Position numbers and translations under genes: made by a program
The notes under the pieces: generated by a model
The model's database searches: none
The model's input: only the letters and a program-made list of their open reading frames with translations
What the model was told of the DNA's origin: nothing
Shown: piece by piece, positions 36,415 to 44,861 of the stretch
Layout: the number at the start of each line of letters is the position of its first letter
Position numbering within the stretch: position 1 is the stretch's first letter
Assembly (NCBI RefSeq): GCF_004123675.1
Contig: NZ_CP035419.1
Location: 1-64,000 of the forward strand
Direction of reading: 5' to 3'
Source: Leisingera sp. NJS204
GTDB lineage: Bacteria; Pseudomonadota; Alphaproteobacteria; Rhodobacterales; Rhodobacteraceae
Length of the DNA stretch: 64,000 nucleotides

Positions 36415-36612
36415 TTTAATTTGACTGACTAAGTAACACCCTCCCGCAACGGCTGCAAGACTGTGTCGCAGATTGCGTCAATGTGTCGTTTTTTTCCCAA
36501 TATCCGCGAAAAAACGCCCATCAAGTGGATCACTTATGCTTCATCTTTCAAAGTAAAAAGCCATAAAACCGCACTTCTTGATTATCCCTCCAAGCTCTGC
36601 CAGAAATTGAAG
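36415..36612. promoter_or_regulatory. Divergent ectA/ectR control region
   Basis: This 198-bp AT-rich interval holds an imperfect dyad TTGACTGACTAAGTAA at 36421-36436, close to the ectA start. It also holds the inverted arms CGTTTTTT and AAAAAACG around a 14-base centre at about 36487-36515. MarR-type EctR proteins bind dyads overlapping the ectA -10 region in methylotrophs (family knowledge). Which dyad is used here is open. Confidence 0.4.
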
Positions 36613-37089
36613 ATGGACCGTATTGATGCCAGCTTGATAGCCCTGCGCCGGATTCTGCGCGCGACCGACCTGTTCGGACGTGAGCTTGCCCGGTCGGTTG
36701 AACTGACTGCACCGCAGTTTCGGGTGCTGCAAATTATTGCCGGCAGCGGGTATTGCACGGCCAAGGCAATCTCGCAGCAGATGCGGATTTCCCAAGCAAC
36801 CGTGACTTCGCTTGTCGACAAGCTGGTGCGCAAAGAGATGGCCGTACGTGAAAAGTCGCAGACCGACCGGCGTCAAACCGATATATCTGTCACTGCAAAA
36901 GGCCGTCAGGCAATTGCCGAAGCCCCTGACCCCCTGCAGCAACGGTTTGTTCGCAAGTTTGAAGCGATGGAAGATTGGGAGCAGGCAGGGTTGATTGCGG
37001 CACTGGAACGTGTCGCCGCCATGCTGGACGCGGAGGACATTGATGCAGCACCCGTTTTGGATACCGGGGAAAGCCTGACGACTTCCTGA
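36613..37089 (+). CDS. ectR: EctR-type MarR-family regulator of the ectoine operon
   Basis: The 158-residue protein has a MarR winged helix (LTAPQFRVLQIIAGSGYCTAKAI, in parts; MRISQATVTSLVDKLVRKEM; REKSQTDRRQTDISVT wing). ATG 36613 gives MDRIDASLIALRRILRATD, the usual EctR start. A longer frame from 36463 has basic low-complexity residues and was rejected. Divergent from ectA, as in other ectoine loci, where EctR represses at low salinity. Confidence 0.85.
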   Translation: MDRIDASLIALRRILRATDLFGRELARSVELTAPQFRVLQIIAGSGYCTAKAISQQMRISQATVTSLVDKLVRKEMAVREKSQTDRRQTDISVTAKGRQAIAEAPDPLQQRFVRKFEAMEDWEQAGLIAALERVAAMLDAEDIDAAPVLDTGESLTTS

Positions 37090-37479
37090 GCCGGCCTTGC
37101 CGCAACTGCTGAAAGAGCGGACAGAATGTGCAAGTTATACTGACAGCCCCGGCGGCGCCGAAGTGCGGAGGCTAAGTGCGTAAAGAACACCCGCTCTTTG
37201 CTTGCTTAAGGGCTGCAGATGAGGACACAAGCTGCTCCTTCGCGCCAAGATGCGGCAATGTCCGCTACCGGACAGCAGGCTGGACTATGCAAAGGGGCGC
37301 TTCCTGTGCATTGCCGGTCCTGTCGCTGCCAGCAGCACTAGAGACCTCGCCCGCTCGACTGTGAACGACGGCCTTCATAGTTTGGAGGGGTTGCGCACGC
37401 AGATCCAGCGAACTCACACTTTTCGCTCTTCCTGTTGCACATTCAACATAACCCAGATTACAGGCTTCATCTATGCAGC
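37090..37479. other. Non-coding stretch before IS remnants
   Basis: About 390 bp with no frame resembling a gene and no hairpin followed by a T-run. It separates ectR from mobile-element debris. I see nothing else in it. Confidence 0.4.
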
Positions 37480-37954
37480 GCTCACAACCGTTTCTGCGCC
37501 AAATTTGCTAAGGTCCCTGCCAAGCCGGACAACCTGCACCGGGCGTTGAATGTCGAACCGGACCGGCTGGCGGAAGTTCTGTGCTGGCGGGAGAATCGCT
37601 ATGCCGGCAAACAGCTCACAACTTCCTATGACCGCAAGCGGATCATGCTGGAAGAGAACGAATTGTCACGCGCTGGTTGCAAATATGCGGATACCTATGC
37701 CTTTGCGGATGGGCGGTTTGAGGTCCGCTTGAAAGGCCACTCCCTGCCCTACCGGGTCATTGATATGAACCCAGCGCGTCACCCATGCTGCCGTCATCGG
37801 GAACAAGCGGCTGAGTGCGGTTATGGCGCATATCAAAGAGATGCATGAGAAAGCGCCGCCAAAGCCCAAAGTGCAGACCAATTCCGAGAAGATGAGGTAT
37901 AAGCCCAGGCCCTGCAAGAAGGAATTGCCGGAGGCGATGATCGCAAGCGACTGA
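37480..37954 (+). pseudogene. ISNCY-like transposase remnant
   Basis: The C-terminal third of a transposase in two frames. First frame: KPDNLHRALNVEPDRLAEVL, KQLTTSYDRKRIMLEENEL and YADTYAFADGRFEVR. After a one-base shift near 37780 comes RVTHAAVIGNKRLSAVMAH and KAPPKPKVQTNSEKM, ending at TGA 37952-37954. I recall this tail from ISNCY-type transposases of Roseobacter genomes. The catalytic N-terminal two thirds are missing, so it is inactive. The IS110 element begins within 90 bp, so it may have landed in or beside it. Confidence 0.7.
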
Positions 37955-38043
37955 CATGGTGTGTTTGCGGCGGCCGCTCTCCCAGGGCGAACGAGGTCCG
38001 GTAAGATGGGCCTCAGCAAAACCAGCCGTGAAGGAGAACGACC

Positions 38044-39083
38044 ATGCCGCATTATGTTGGTCTGGACGTGCCCGTCAAATCCGTGTCGATCTGTGTTGTC
38101 GATGAAACTGGCGAGGTGCTTGCGCGCGACGAAACCAGTTCGGATCCGGACGCAATCGCATCATTCATTTCGGAGCACGCCGCTGAGCCCGAGCGGATTG
38201 TGCATGAGAGCGGCATTCTGGCCATCTGGCTTACCCGCGAACTGGAGAAACGCGGCCTTCCGATCATCTGCATTGATGCCCGCCTGGCGCACAAGGCGCT
38301 GTCTGGGCGGATCAACAAGTCCGATACCGGTGATGCTGAAGGGCTGGCGCATCTGGCCCGTACCGGATGGTTCAGCCGGGTTCACATCAGAAGCGAGGCG
38401 TCGGAGCGGATCCGCGTGCTCATTGGCGCACGGGAGCGCCTGATCAGGATGCGCAAGGACCTGGAGGCGCATGTTCGCGGTGTGCTGAAGGTTTTCGGGA
38501 TCTGTATGGGTTCAGTTGGCCGGGCAAACCTGCGGCAGGGCTTCCGTGATCAGTTCGCTGAGGCCGGTCAGACCAACCCGGCACTCGGCGTGATGGCCGG
38601 CATGTTCATCCCGATCCACAGGGCCCTGTGCGCGGCTGCGGAAGCGATGGATGAAGATCTCAGGCTCATAGCGCGCCAAGCGGCCTTGCCCGCCGCCTCA
38701 TGACCGTCCCGGGCGTTGGGCCCGTCGTGGCGCTGTCTTTTTTCGCAACCCTCGACAACGCAGGCCGTTTCCGGAGATCCCGAGACGTCGGTGCTTTCCT
38801 CGGCCTCACGCCGCGGCGGCATCAATCCGGAGACATGGACTGGTCCGGACGGATATCGAAATGCGGAGACCGTGATCTGCGCAGATTGCTCTACTCCGCT
38901 GCAACCAGCTTGATCACCCAGGTCAGAAAGCCGTCAAAACTGCGCGTGTGGGCCAAGAAGCTGCAAGACCGAAAGGGCTTCAAGAAAGCTGCGGTGGCGG
39001 TATCCCGAAAACTCGCTGTCGTCATGATGTGCATCTGGCGCGACGGGACAGATTTCGAACCGGAAAAGGAGCTCATCACCTAA
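38044..39083 (+). pseudogene. IS110-family transposase, frameshifted
   Basis: A DEDD recombinase of the IS110 family. The first part (38044-38703) has the RuvC-like residues Asp8 (YVGLDVPVK), Glu55 (IVHESG), Asp94 and Asp97 (NKSDTGDAEG), and ends at TGA 38701-38703. The second part (38700-39083) begins MTVPGVGPVVALSFFATL and holds the transposition domain with SGRISKCGDRDL, the candidate catalytic Ser. One base gained or lost near 38680-38697 breaks the frame. Both halves are otherwise well kept, so inactivation seems recent. Confidence 0.85.
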
Positions 39084-39370
39084 CAACCAACTGAGACACC
39101 GCCCACCAGAGACAGGGCGGGTTCAGCGTTCTTCGGGACGGCGGCGGATCAAGCCAGTCTAAAGCGGTTGAAGGAGCCAACGCTCACTTCGCGAATGACA
39201 TTCTGGCCGGTCAGCTCCCGGACGCCATCAGGAAGCGGTAACACCGACTTCGTAGAGAACCAGGACCCCGAACGGCAATAGAACCCGCACTTGACAATCC
39301 CGCAAACAGAGAACCGCAATGCGGATAAAGCTGCCGTTGAATTTTGCATGTCCGTATGGGATCGTCCCTT
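39084..39370. other. Right flank of the IS110 element, possible bridge-RNA or end sequence
   Basis: There is no gene in this stretch. It begins with GCCC/GGGC-type arms around CACCAGAGACAG (39098-39120) and then becomes unstructured. In IS110 and IS1111 elements a structured bridge RNA lies in one non-coding end. This stretch and the 89 bp before 38044 are the only places for it here. No specific fold can be claimed by eye. Confidence 0.25.
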
Positions 39371-39646
39371 ATGAACATTGAGATAAACGACTACGATCTT
39401 CTGACCGACGACAAGGATGGTCGAAGTCGTTGTGTTCTGTACACAAATGACCAGATTGATCTGGCCTTTGCCACTGTACTGGAAGCCAAGATATTCATCT
39501 CAAGCGCTGGAAAATCCTTCCCATGCGAGGTTTACCAACCGAGGCCGAACGGCCATCTTGATTTACCGCATCTGCATATGAGAGCAGACGGCCAGTTTTG
39601 CTTGAACGAGATCATCGCTGTCGGCGACATTATCACAGTTATGTAG
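39371..39646 (+). CDS. Small hypothetical protein
   Basis: A 91-residue acidic protein not recognised as any family: MNIEINDYDLLTDDKDGRSR, then a stretch with alternating hydrophobics (LAFATVLEAKIFIS), and NEIIAVGDIITVM at the end. Base composition is more AT-rich than its surroundings and it lies just past an IS110 element, hinting at transfer. Upstream in-frame ATG (39356) and TTG (39344) are alternative starts; none has a clear ribosome site. The gene may be real or a remnant. Confidence 0.4.
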   Translation: MNIEINDYDLLTDDKDGRSRCVLYTNDQIDLAFATVLEAKIFISSAGKSFPCEVYQPRPNGHLDLPHLHMRADGQFCLNEIIAVGDIITVM

Positions 39647-39835
39647 GTCTGGGCTCAAACCGCTATCCAGCGGTTTCAGTCTCATGTTCTCACCAGGCTT
39701 ATCAGCCCTTCGATATTTGCGGTCTACGGGCTGCCAAACATTGTTCCTGTTGCGCTACGCAGTGACGTTTCTGCTTTGCGCAGCCGGCGGCATTTCTGAA
39801 TGGTGTCCAAATCATTTGCACCCAGGAGCGAAACT

Positions 39836-39863
39836 CACCGGAGGCACCCAAATGCCCCCGGTG
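39836..39863 (-). terminator. Hairpin downstream of the RTX gene
   Basis: CACCGGAGGCA and TGCCCCCGGTG pair over 11 bp with one mismatch, loop of 6. It lies 70 bp past the RTX gene stop on the minus strand. No T-run, so a terminator role is likely but not certain. Confidence 0.45.
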
Positions 39864-39932
39864 AAAGCCACCTGAAGGATTGGCAGATGTTTGCTCCGCC
39901 AAACCCGTGCTGTTCTACGCCCGGACCTGGCG

Positions 39933-42900
39933 TCAGATCAGGTCATCAAAGGCAACCGTCTGATCTGCAAAGACTAACAGGCCAATATCCAGCAGTTGGT
40001 CGCGGCCTTCATAATAGCCATCAACCCCGCCGCTGGCCGCATCAGTTACCGTCAGACGGGTAATGTCGGTACCCCGGTTGGAGTCAAAGTAGGTATAGCT
40101 TTCAAAGCTATAGTCCTCGAAGTTCCCATCAAACACCGCGCGGTCCCGGTCTGAGGGGTCCGACGCATTCCAGCTGTGGCCCTGCAGCCGGTCATCGCCA
40201 AGGCCGCCATAGAGCCAATCCCGGCCGTCTTCGCCATACAGCGTGTCATTGCCATCGCCGCCAAACAGATAATCCCGGCCGCTGCCGCCCGCCAGTTTGT
40301 CGTGGCCCCCCTGACCGGACAGCGTATCCGCTCCGTCACCGCCATAAAGGTTGTCGTTGCCCTTTCCGCCTCTCAGCAAGTCATCATTGCCATACCCCAG
40401 CAGCCGGTCATCGCCGTCTTTTCCAATCAGCACATCGGCACCATCGGCACCGCGCAATTCGTCGCTGTTATTGGAACCGAACTGAATATCCGCCGCTCGA
40501 ACGGTGACATCCTTGAACGCGGCAAAGGTATCCTCCGGTTCCAGAACCGTCTCAGAGCCGCCCTTGCTGATCTGGATTTCGCCGCCGCTGCGATTGAACT
40601 GAAAGCTGTCGATCCGGCCGCCGAAGTAAGCGTAATCACTCCGCTCATCGCTGCCGAAAACCTCTTCGCCGGTCAGCACCGCGTCATAAACCGCCAGATC
40701 ACTGATACTGCCATCAAAGTAGCTGTGGATCTTGTCGGTTTTGCCGGCTGCATTGCTCCATCCTGCAGCTCCGGCAATCAGTGCCTCGCTGTTGGTGCTC
40801 CAGTCAAAATCCAGCCCGGCTTCATAAGCAATCCGCGCGCCATTCAGGTAGACTTCCACGCCCTCGCTGCCAAAATTCAGGCTGAAGTCATAGTCTGTGC
40901 CTGCCTCAATCGCATTTGCCGCAGTGAAATAGTGGGTCTCCTCGCTGTCCTGCAGGCGCACGATCAGCTTGCCGGTTTCATCCAGATAAACCGCCAGATG
41001 CCCGCCGCTGCCATATTCAGCGGCATCCTTGGACAACAGGGTTTGGTATCCGGCCAGACTGCTGGCGGTGAAGCGAAAGGCAATAGTGCCGCTGGAAAGC
41101 TCCAGCGCCTTACTGTGATCAAAAACATAGGCAGAACGGTCTTCGGCATCGAAACCGTGGCTGCCTGCCATGGCAAAGACCGGGCTTTCCGCCGCCGCAA
41201 GGGTCAGATCGCCAGCGTCCGCCAGCGCCGACCCCGGCACCTTGATCTTGCCGGTGTTTTCGGAAACCGCGGTTGGCGCCAGCGCTTCGTTCAGGTCGTC
41301 GATGCTCTTGATGATGCCATATGCCGGCGCCGCGGTGTGTTCGATATCCGACAGTTTCACCAGGTCGCCGTAGACGGTGATCTTGCCCAGCAAATCGTCG
41401 TTGTGGGCGCCGCCGTTGTTGCCCTGATCCGAGTAGAGCGCAATCACCGAGTGATCCATCACCCCGTCGCCGTTCTTGTCGCCATAGGTGATCGAGGCGA
41501 TCTCGGTGGTGTGGCCCTCGATGACAATCCGGTCGCCCTCGGCGCGGCTGAAATCCTGCACCACATCATGGCCCATGATGTCGACCCAATGGTCGTGCAG
41601 CTTGTCGTTCTCCCCCGCAACACCGTGCCAGTTGATGGTGCCGTCGTCGCGGGTGTGCTTCTCGATGTAGCGCTCCTTGGCGTTGATAAGCGTCTGGAAA
41701 TAAAAGATATCCGCGCCCTTGCCGCCGATCAGAAGATCATCGCCAGGCACCGGCTGATCGGGGTACAGCTTACCGTCCGTCAGCTCATTTTCCGGGTCGC
41801 CCTCGTCGCGGTCCGGGTCATAGGCGATGGCGCCCTCGCGCCCGTCCGCGCGGCTGATCAGCAGGTCGTTGCCAGCGCCGCCCTTCAGCGTGTCCTCGCC
41901 GTGGCCGCCGTCCAGCACATCGTTGCCGCCGCCGCCATACAGCGTGTCATTGCCGTAGTTGCCCTGCAGCACATCGGCGCCGCCTTTGCCGATGATCTTG
42001 TCGTCGCCGCGGCCCGCGTCAATGCCATCGGCGCCGCTGGTGCCGCGCACCGTGTTGTCGCCGCCGTTGCGGCTGATCATGTTGAGACTGCGGTCCAGAT
42101 GGCCGTGATGGGTGACGCCGTAATCCGACAGAATCTCCAGGAAGGTATCGCTGGCGCCGTGCAGCTGGCCAAAGGCCGGGGCCAGATCCTCCATCATCGC
42201 GTCCATCTTGGCGCCCATGGCGGTGCCGGCCGCCTCGGCCAATGCGATCTGGCTGCTTTCGCCAAGCTGGCCATCAAAAATCCGCACATCGCTGATGGTG
42301 CCCTTGAACAGCGAATGCGCGTCATCCTCCTGATCGCTGCGCCAGGCCCGGCTGCCGCCGATCACCAGGGCGTTATCATTGTCTGCCAGCCCCTGTTTGA
42401 ACACAGGTTCGGCCGCCACCAGCGCGCCGTCCAGCCAGATCATCAGCCCGTCCGCGCCAAAGCTGACCGAGATCTGGTAGGTTTGCTGCGCCGACAACAC
42501 CAGATCCGGGACTTTCAGGTATTCGGTCCCGCTGCCGTCCGACTGGGTCGCCACCAAAGTGCCGTCCTTGACCCAAAGCGTGAAGTCGCCCGCCCCGGCG
42601 CCGCTTCCGTCCTTGGACACCAGCGCCATCTCGCCGGGCAGCCGCTCCAGCGAAAAGCTCAGCGACACCGTCGCCGCGTCCAGCGCAAGGGCATCAAGGT
42701 GACCCGCATTCAGATAATCGCCGTCTTCACCGCTCAGCACATGCTGGCCTGGCATCGCAACAACCGGCGCGCCGGCACCTGGTATGGCGGCCTGCGCAGC
42801 CGTTCCCAGCGCCGACCCCGGCACCTTGATCTTGCCGGCGTTTTCGGAAACTGCTGTTGGCGCCAGCGCTTCGTTCAGGTCGTCGATGCTCTTGATGATG

Positions 42901-44375
42901 CCATATGCCGGCGCCGCGGTGTGTTCGATGTCCGACAGCTTCACCAGGTCGCCGTAGACGGTGATCTTGCCCAGCAAATCATCGTTGTGGGCGCCGCCGT
43001 TGTTGCCCTGATCCGAGTAGAGCGCAATCACCGAGTGATCCATCACCCCGTCGCCGTTCTTGTCGCCATAGGTGATCGAGGCGATCTCGGTGGTGTGGCC
43101 CTCGATGACAATCCGGTCGCCCTCGGCGCGGCTGAAATCCTGCACCACATCATGGCCCATGATGTCGACCCAATGGTCGTGCAGCTTGTCGTTCTCCCCC
43201 GCAACACCGTGCCAGTTGATGGTGCCGTCGTCGCGGGTGTGCTTCTCGATGTAGCGCTCCTTGGCGTTGATAAGCGTCTGGAAATAAAAGATATCCGCGC
43301 CCTTGCCGCCGATCAGAAGATCATCGCCCGGCACCGGCTGATCGGGGTACAGCTTACCGTCCGTCAGCTCATTTTCCGGGTCGCCCTCGTCGCGGTCCGG
43401 ATCATAGGCGATGGCCCCCTCGCGCCCGTCCGCGCGGCTGATCAGCAGGTCGTTGCCAGCGCCGCCCTTCAGCGTGTCCTCGCCGTGGCCGCCGTCCAGC
43501 ACATCGTTGCCGCCGCCGCCATACAGCGTGTCATTGCCGTAGTTGCCCTGCAGCACATCGGCGCCGCCTTTGCCGATGATCTTGTCGTCGCCGCGGCCCG
43601 CGTCAATGCCATCGGCGCCGCTGGTGCCGCGCACCGTGTTGTCGCCGCCGTTGCGGCTGATCATGTTGAGACTGCGGTCCAGATGGCCGTGATGGGTGAC
43701 GCCGTAATCCGACAGAATCTCCAGGAAGGTATCGCTGGCGCCGTGCAGCTGGCCAAAGGCCGGGGCCAGATCCTCCATCATCGCGTCCATCTTGGCGCCC
43801 ATGGCGGTGCCGGCCGCCTCGGCCAGCGCGATCTGGCTGCTTTCACCCAGCTGGCTGTCAAAAATCCGCACATCGCTGATGGTGCCCTTGAACAGCGAAT
43901 GCGCGTCATCCTCCTGATTGCTGCGCCAGGCCCGGCTGCCGCCGATCACCAGGGCGTTATCATTGTCTGCCAGCCCCTGTTTGAACGCAGGTTCGGCCGC
44001 CACCAGCGCGCCGTCCAGCCAGATCATCAGCCCGTCCGCGCCAAAGCTGACCGAGATCTGGTAGGTTTGCTGCGCCGACAACACCAGATCCGGGACTTTC
44101 AGGTATTCGGTCCCGCTGCCGTCCGACTGGGTCGCCACCAAAGTGCCGTCCTTGACCCAAAGCGTGAAGTCGCCCGCCCCGGCGCCGCTTCCGTCCTTGG
44201 ACACCAGCGCCATCTCGCCGGGCAGGCGGTCCAACGAAAAGCTCAGCGACACCGTCGCCGCGTCCAGCGCAAGGGTATTTGAATGATTGATGCTGAGAAT
44301 GTCGTCCCGGCTGCCTGTATACTCTTTGGTTTTCAGCTTCGAAAAAACCGGATCCGGAAACGTTGTGTTTGCCAC
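39933..44375 (-). CDS. Large secreted RTX protein with repeated LamG-like domains
   Basis: 1480 residues. Layout: a first unit (about 34-523) with a concanavalin/LamG-like domain (VSLSFSLDRLPGEMALVSKDG) and an RTX block (GNDTLYGGGGNDVLDGG and similar); a second unit (about 562-1051) almost identical; a third, more diverged LamG-like domain (about 1085-1230, LSSGTIAFRFTASSLAGYQ); and a final RTX block (about 1300-1400, GGDGNDTLYGEDGRDWLYGG). RTX nonapeptides bind calcium outside the cell, and export is by type I secretion through the C-terminus. GTG 44375 was chosen because AAGGAGGA lies eight bases upstream. No catalytic domain was recognised; adhesion or matrix binding is likely. No type I exporter genes lie nearby. 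Confidence 0.85.
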   Translation of the reverse strand: MANTTFPDPVFSKLKTKEYTGSRDDILSINHSNTLALDAATVSLSFSLDRLPGEMALVSKDGSGAGAGDFTLWVKDGTLVATQSDGSGTEYLKVPDLVLSAQQTYQISVSFGADGLMIWLDGALVAAEPAFKQGLADNDNALVIGGSRAWRSNQEDDAHSLFKGTISDVRIFDSQLGESSQIALAEAAGTAMGAKMDAMMEDLAPAFGQLHGASDTFLEILSDYGVTHHGHLDRSLNMISRNGGDNTVRGTSGADGIDAGRGDDKIIGKGGADVLQGNYGNDTLYGGGGNDVLDGGHGEDTLKGGAGNDLLISRADGREGAIAYDPDRDEGDPENELTDGKLYPDQPVPGDDLLIGGKGADIFYFQTLINAKERYIEKHTRDDGTINWHGVAGENDKLHDHWVDIMGHDVVQDFSRAEGDRIVIEGHTTEIASITYGDKNGDGVMDHSVIALYSDQGNNGGAHNDDLLGKITVYGDLVKLSDIEHTAAPAYGIIKSIDDLNEALAPTAVSENAGKIKVPGSALGTAAQAAIPGAGAPVVAMPGQHVLSGEDGDYLNAGHLDALALDAATVSLSFSLERLPGEMALVSKDGSGAGAGDFTLWVKDGTLVATQSDGSGTEYLKVPDLVLSAQQTYQISVSFGADGLMIWLDGALVAAEPVFKQGLADNDNALVIGGSRAWRSDQEDDAHSLFKGTISDVRIFDGQLGESSQIALAEAAGTAMGAKMDAMMEDLAPAFGQLHGASDTFLEILSDYGVTHHGHLDRSLNMISRNGGDNTVRGTSGADGIDAGRGDDKIIGKGGADVLQGNYGNDTLYGGGGNDVLDGGHGEDTLKGGAGNDLLISRADGREGAIAYDPDRDEGDPENELTDGKLYPDQPVPGDDLLIGGKGADIFYFQTLINAKERYIEKHTRDDGTINWHGVAGENDKLHDHWVDIMGHDVVQDFSRAEGDRIVIEGHTTEIASITYGDKNGDGVMDHSVIALYSDQGNNGGAHNDDLLGKITVYGDLVKLSDIEHTAAPAYGIIKSIDDLNEALAPTAVSENTGKIKVPGSALADAGDLTLAAAESPVFAMAGSHGFDAEDRSAYVFDHSKALELSSGTIAFRFTASSLAGYQTLLSKDAAEYGSGGHLAVYLDETGKLIVRLQDSEETHYFTAANAIEAGTDYDFSLNFGSEGVEVYLNGARIAYEAGLDFDWSTNSEALIAGAAGWSNAAGKTDKIHSYFDGSISDLAVYDAVLTGEEVFGSDERSDYAYFGGRIDSFQFNRSGGEIQISKGGSETVLEPEDTFAAFKDVTVRAADIQFGSNNSDELRGADGADVLIGKDGDDRLLGYGNDDLLRGGKGNDNLYGGDGADTLSGQGGHDKLAGGSGRDYLFGGDGNDTLYGEDGRDWLYGGLGDDRLQGHSWNASDPSDRDRAVFDGNFEDYSFESYTYFDSNRGTDITRLTVTDAASGGVDGYYEGRDQLLDIGLLVFADQTVAFDDLI
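41224..42691 (-). repeat. Internal duplication of the RTX gene, unit encoding the second copy
   Basis: A 1468-bp unit nearly identical to 42808-44275, offset by 1584 bp (528 codons, so in frame). It encodes one LamG-like domain, one RTX block and a DxDxDG-like linker (GDKNGDGVMDHS). Only scattered single-base differences were seen. Confidence 0.9.
42808..44275 (-). repeat. Internal duplication of the RTX gene, unit encoding the first copy
   Basis: Partner of the repeat at 41224-42691. The units are separated by 116 bp that encode a unique linker (AAQAAIPGAGAPVVAMPGQ). The near-identity at DNA level, including silent positions, points to recent duplication or gene conversion. Confidence 0.9.
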
Positions 44376-44861
44376 GCTTAGGGTCCTCCTTGCTATGGCT
44401 ATTGTTGGTTGAAACATACTGCTCAAGCCTGAGTCTATCGTGACCGGAATTAGGCATTCCAAGCCTTTTGCCAGCATGGGCAAGATTCTGCCCGTTTCCC
44501 GTAAGAGATTGAAATCATAGTTAATGCCCGGGCCCCAACGACCCGGCGCCCGGCCGATTGCGGCAAAAATATGGCAGGAACTTTGCGGCCCTTGCAGGAA
44601 TGTGGCTTTTCAGGCCGCAAGCGCGCCCATCTTGCGGCGGAAAAATGACCGATCGCAGGGGTGGAATTTGACGTTCGCAGTGAACCGATCCTGGAATTGG
44701 TGAAGACAGCAAACCGCATCTGCAAGGACGCGCGCGCCTCATCTGCCGCAGTCAATGTTCACTCCAGTTTCGCAACCGGTCCCGATCCGGCAACAGGCCG
44801 CCGGCTAATAATTGACAAAATTAGTAAATTAAATTACCCGCCGCGCTCAAAGGAGTTGCGG
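44376..44861. promoter_or_regulatory. Divergent intergenic region between RTX and adenylation-fusion genes
   Basis: About 485 bp. Near the right gene is an AT-rich island (about 44806-44837) with TTGACA at 44812-44817 but no convincing -10 at 17 bases. The middle is GC-rich with no gene. The left part should hold the RTX promoter. No operator could be defined. Confidence 0.3.

Noticed and set aside
37166-37560. Short frames between ectR and the ISNCY-like remnant
   Set aside because: No ribosome sites, no conserved pattern and overlapping in several frames; probably non-coding.
40176-44282. Plus-strand open frame of 1368 codons opposite the RTX gene
   Set aside because: It is the antisense shadow of the repetitive RTX/LamG sequence. 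It has no ribosome site or domain, and its repeats simply mirror the gene on the other strand.
39933-44375. Regular short repeats that could suggest a CRISPR array
   Set aside because: The repeats are in-frame glycine/aspartate RTX nonapeptides with varied DNA, not constant repeats with unique spacers.
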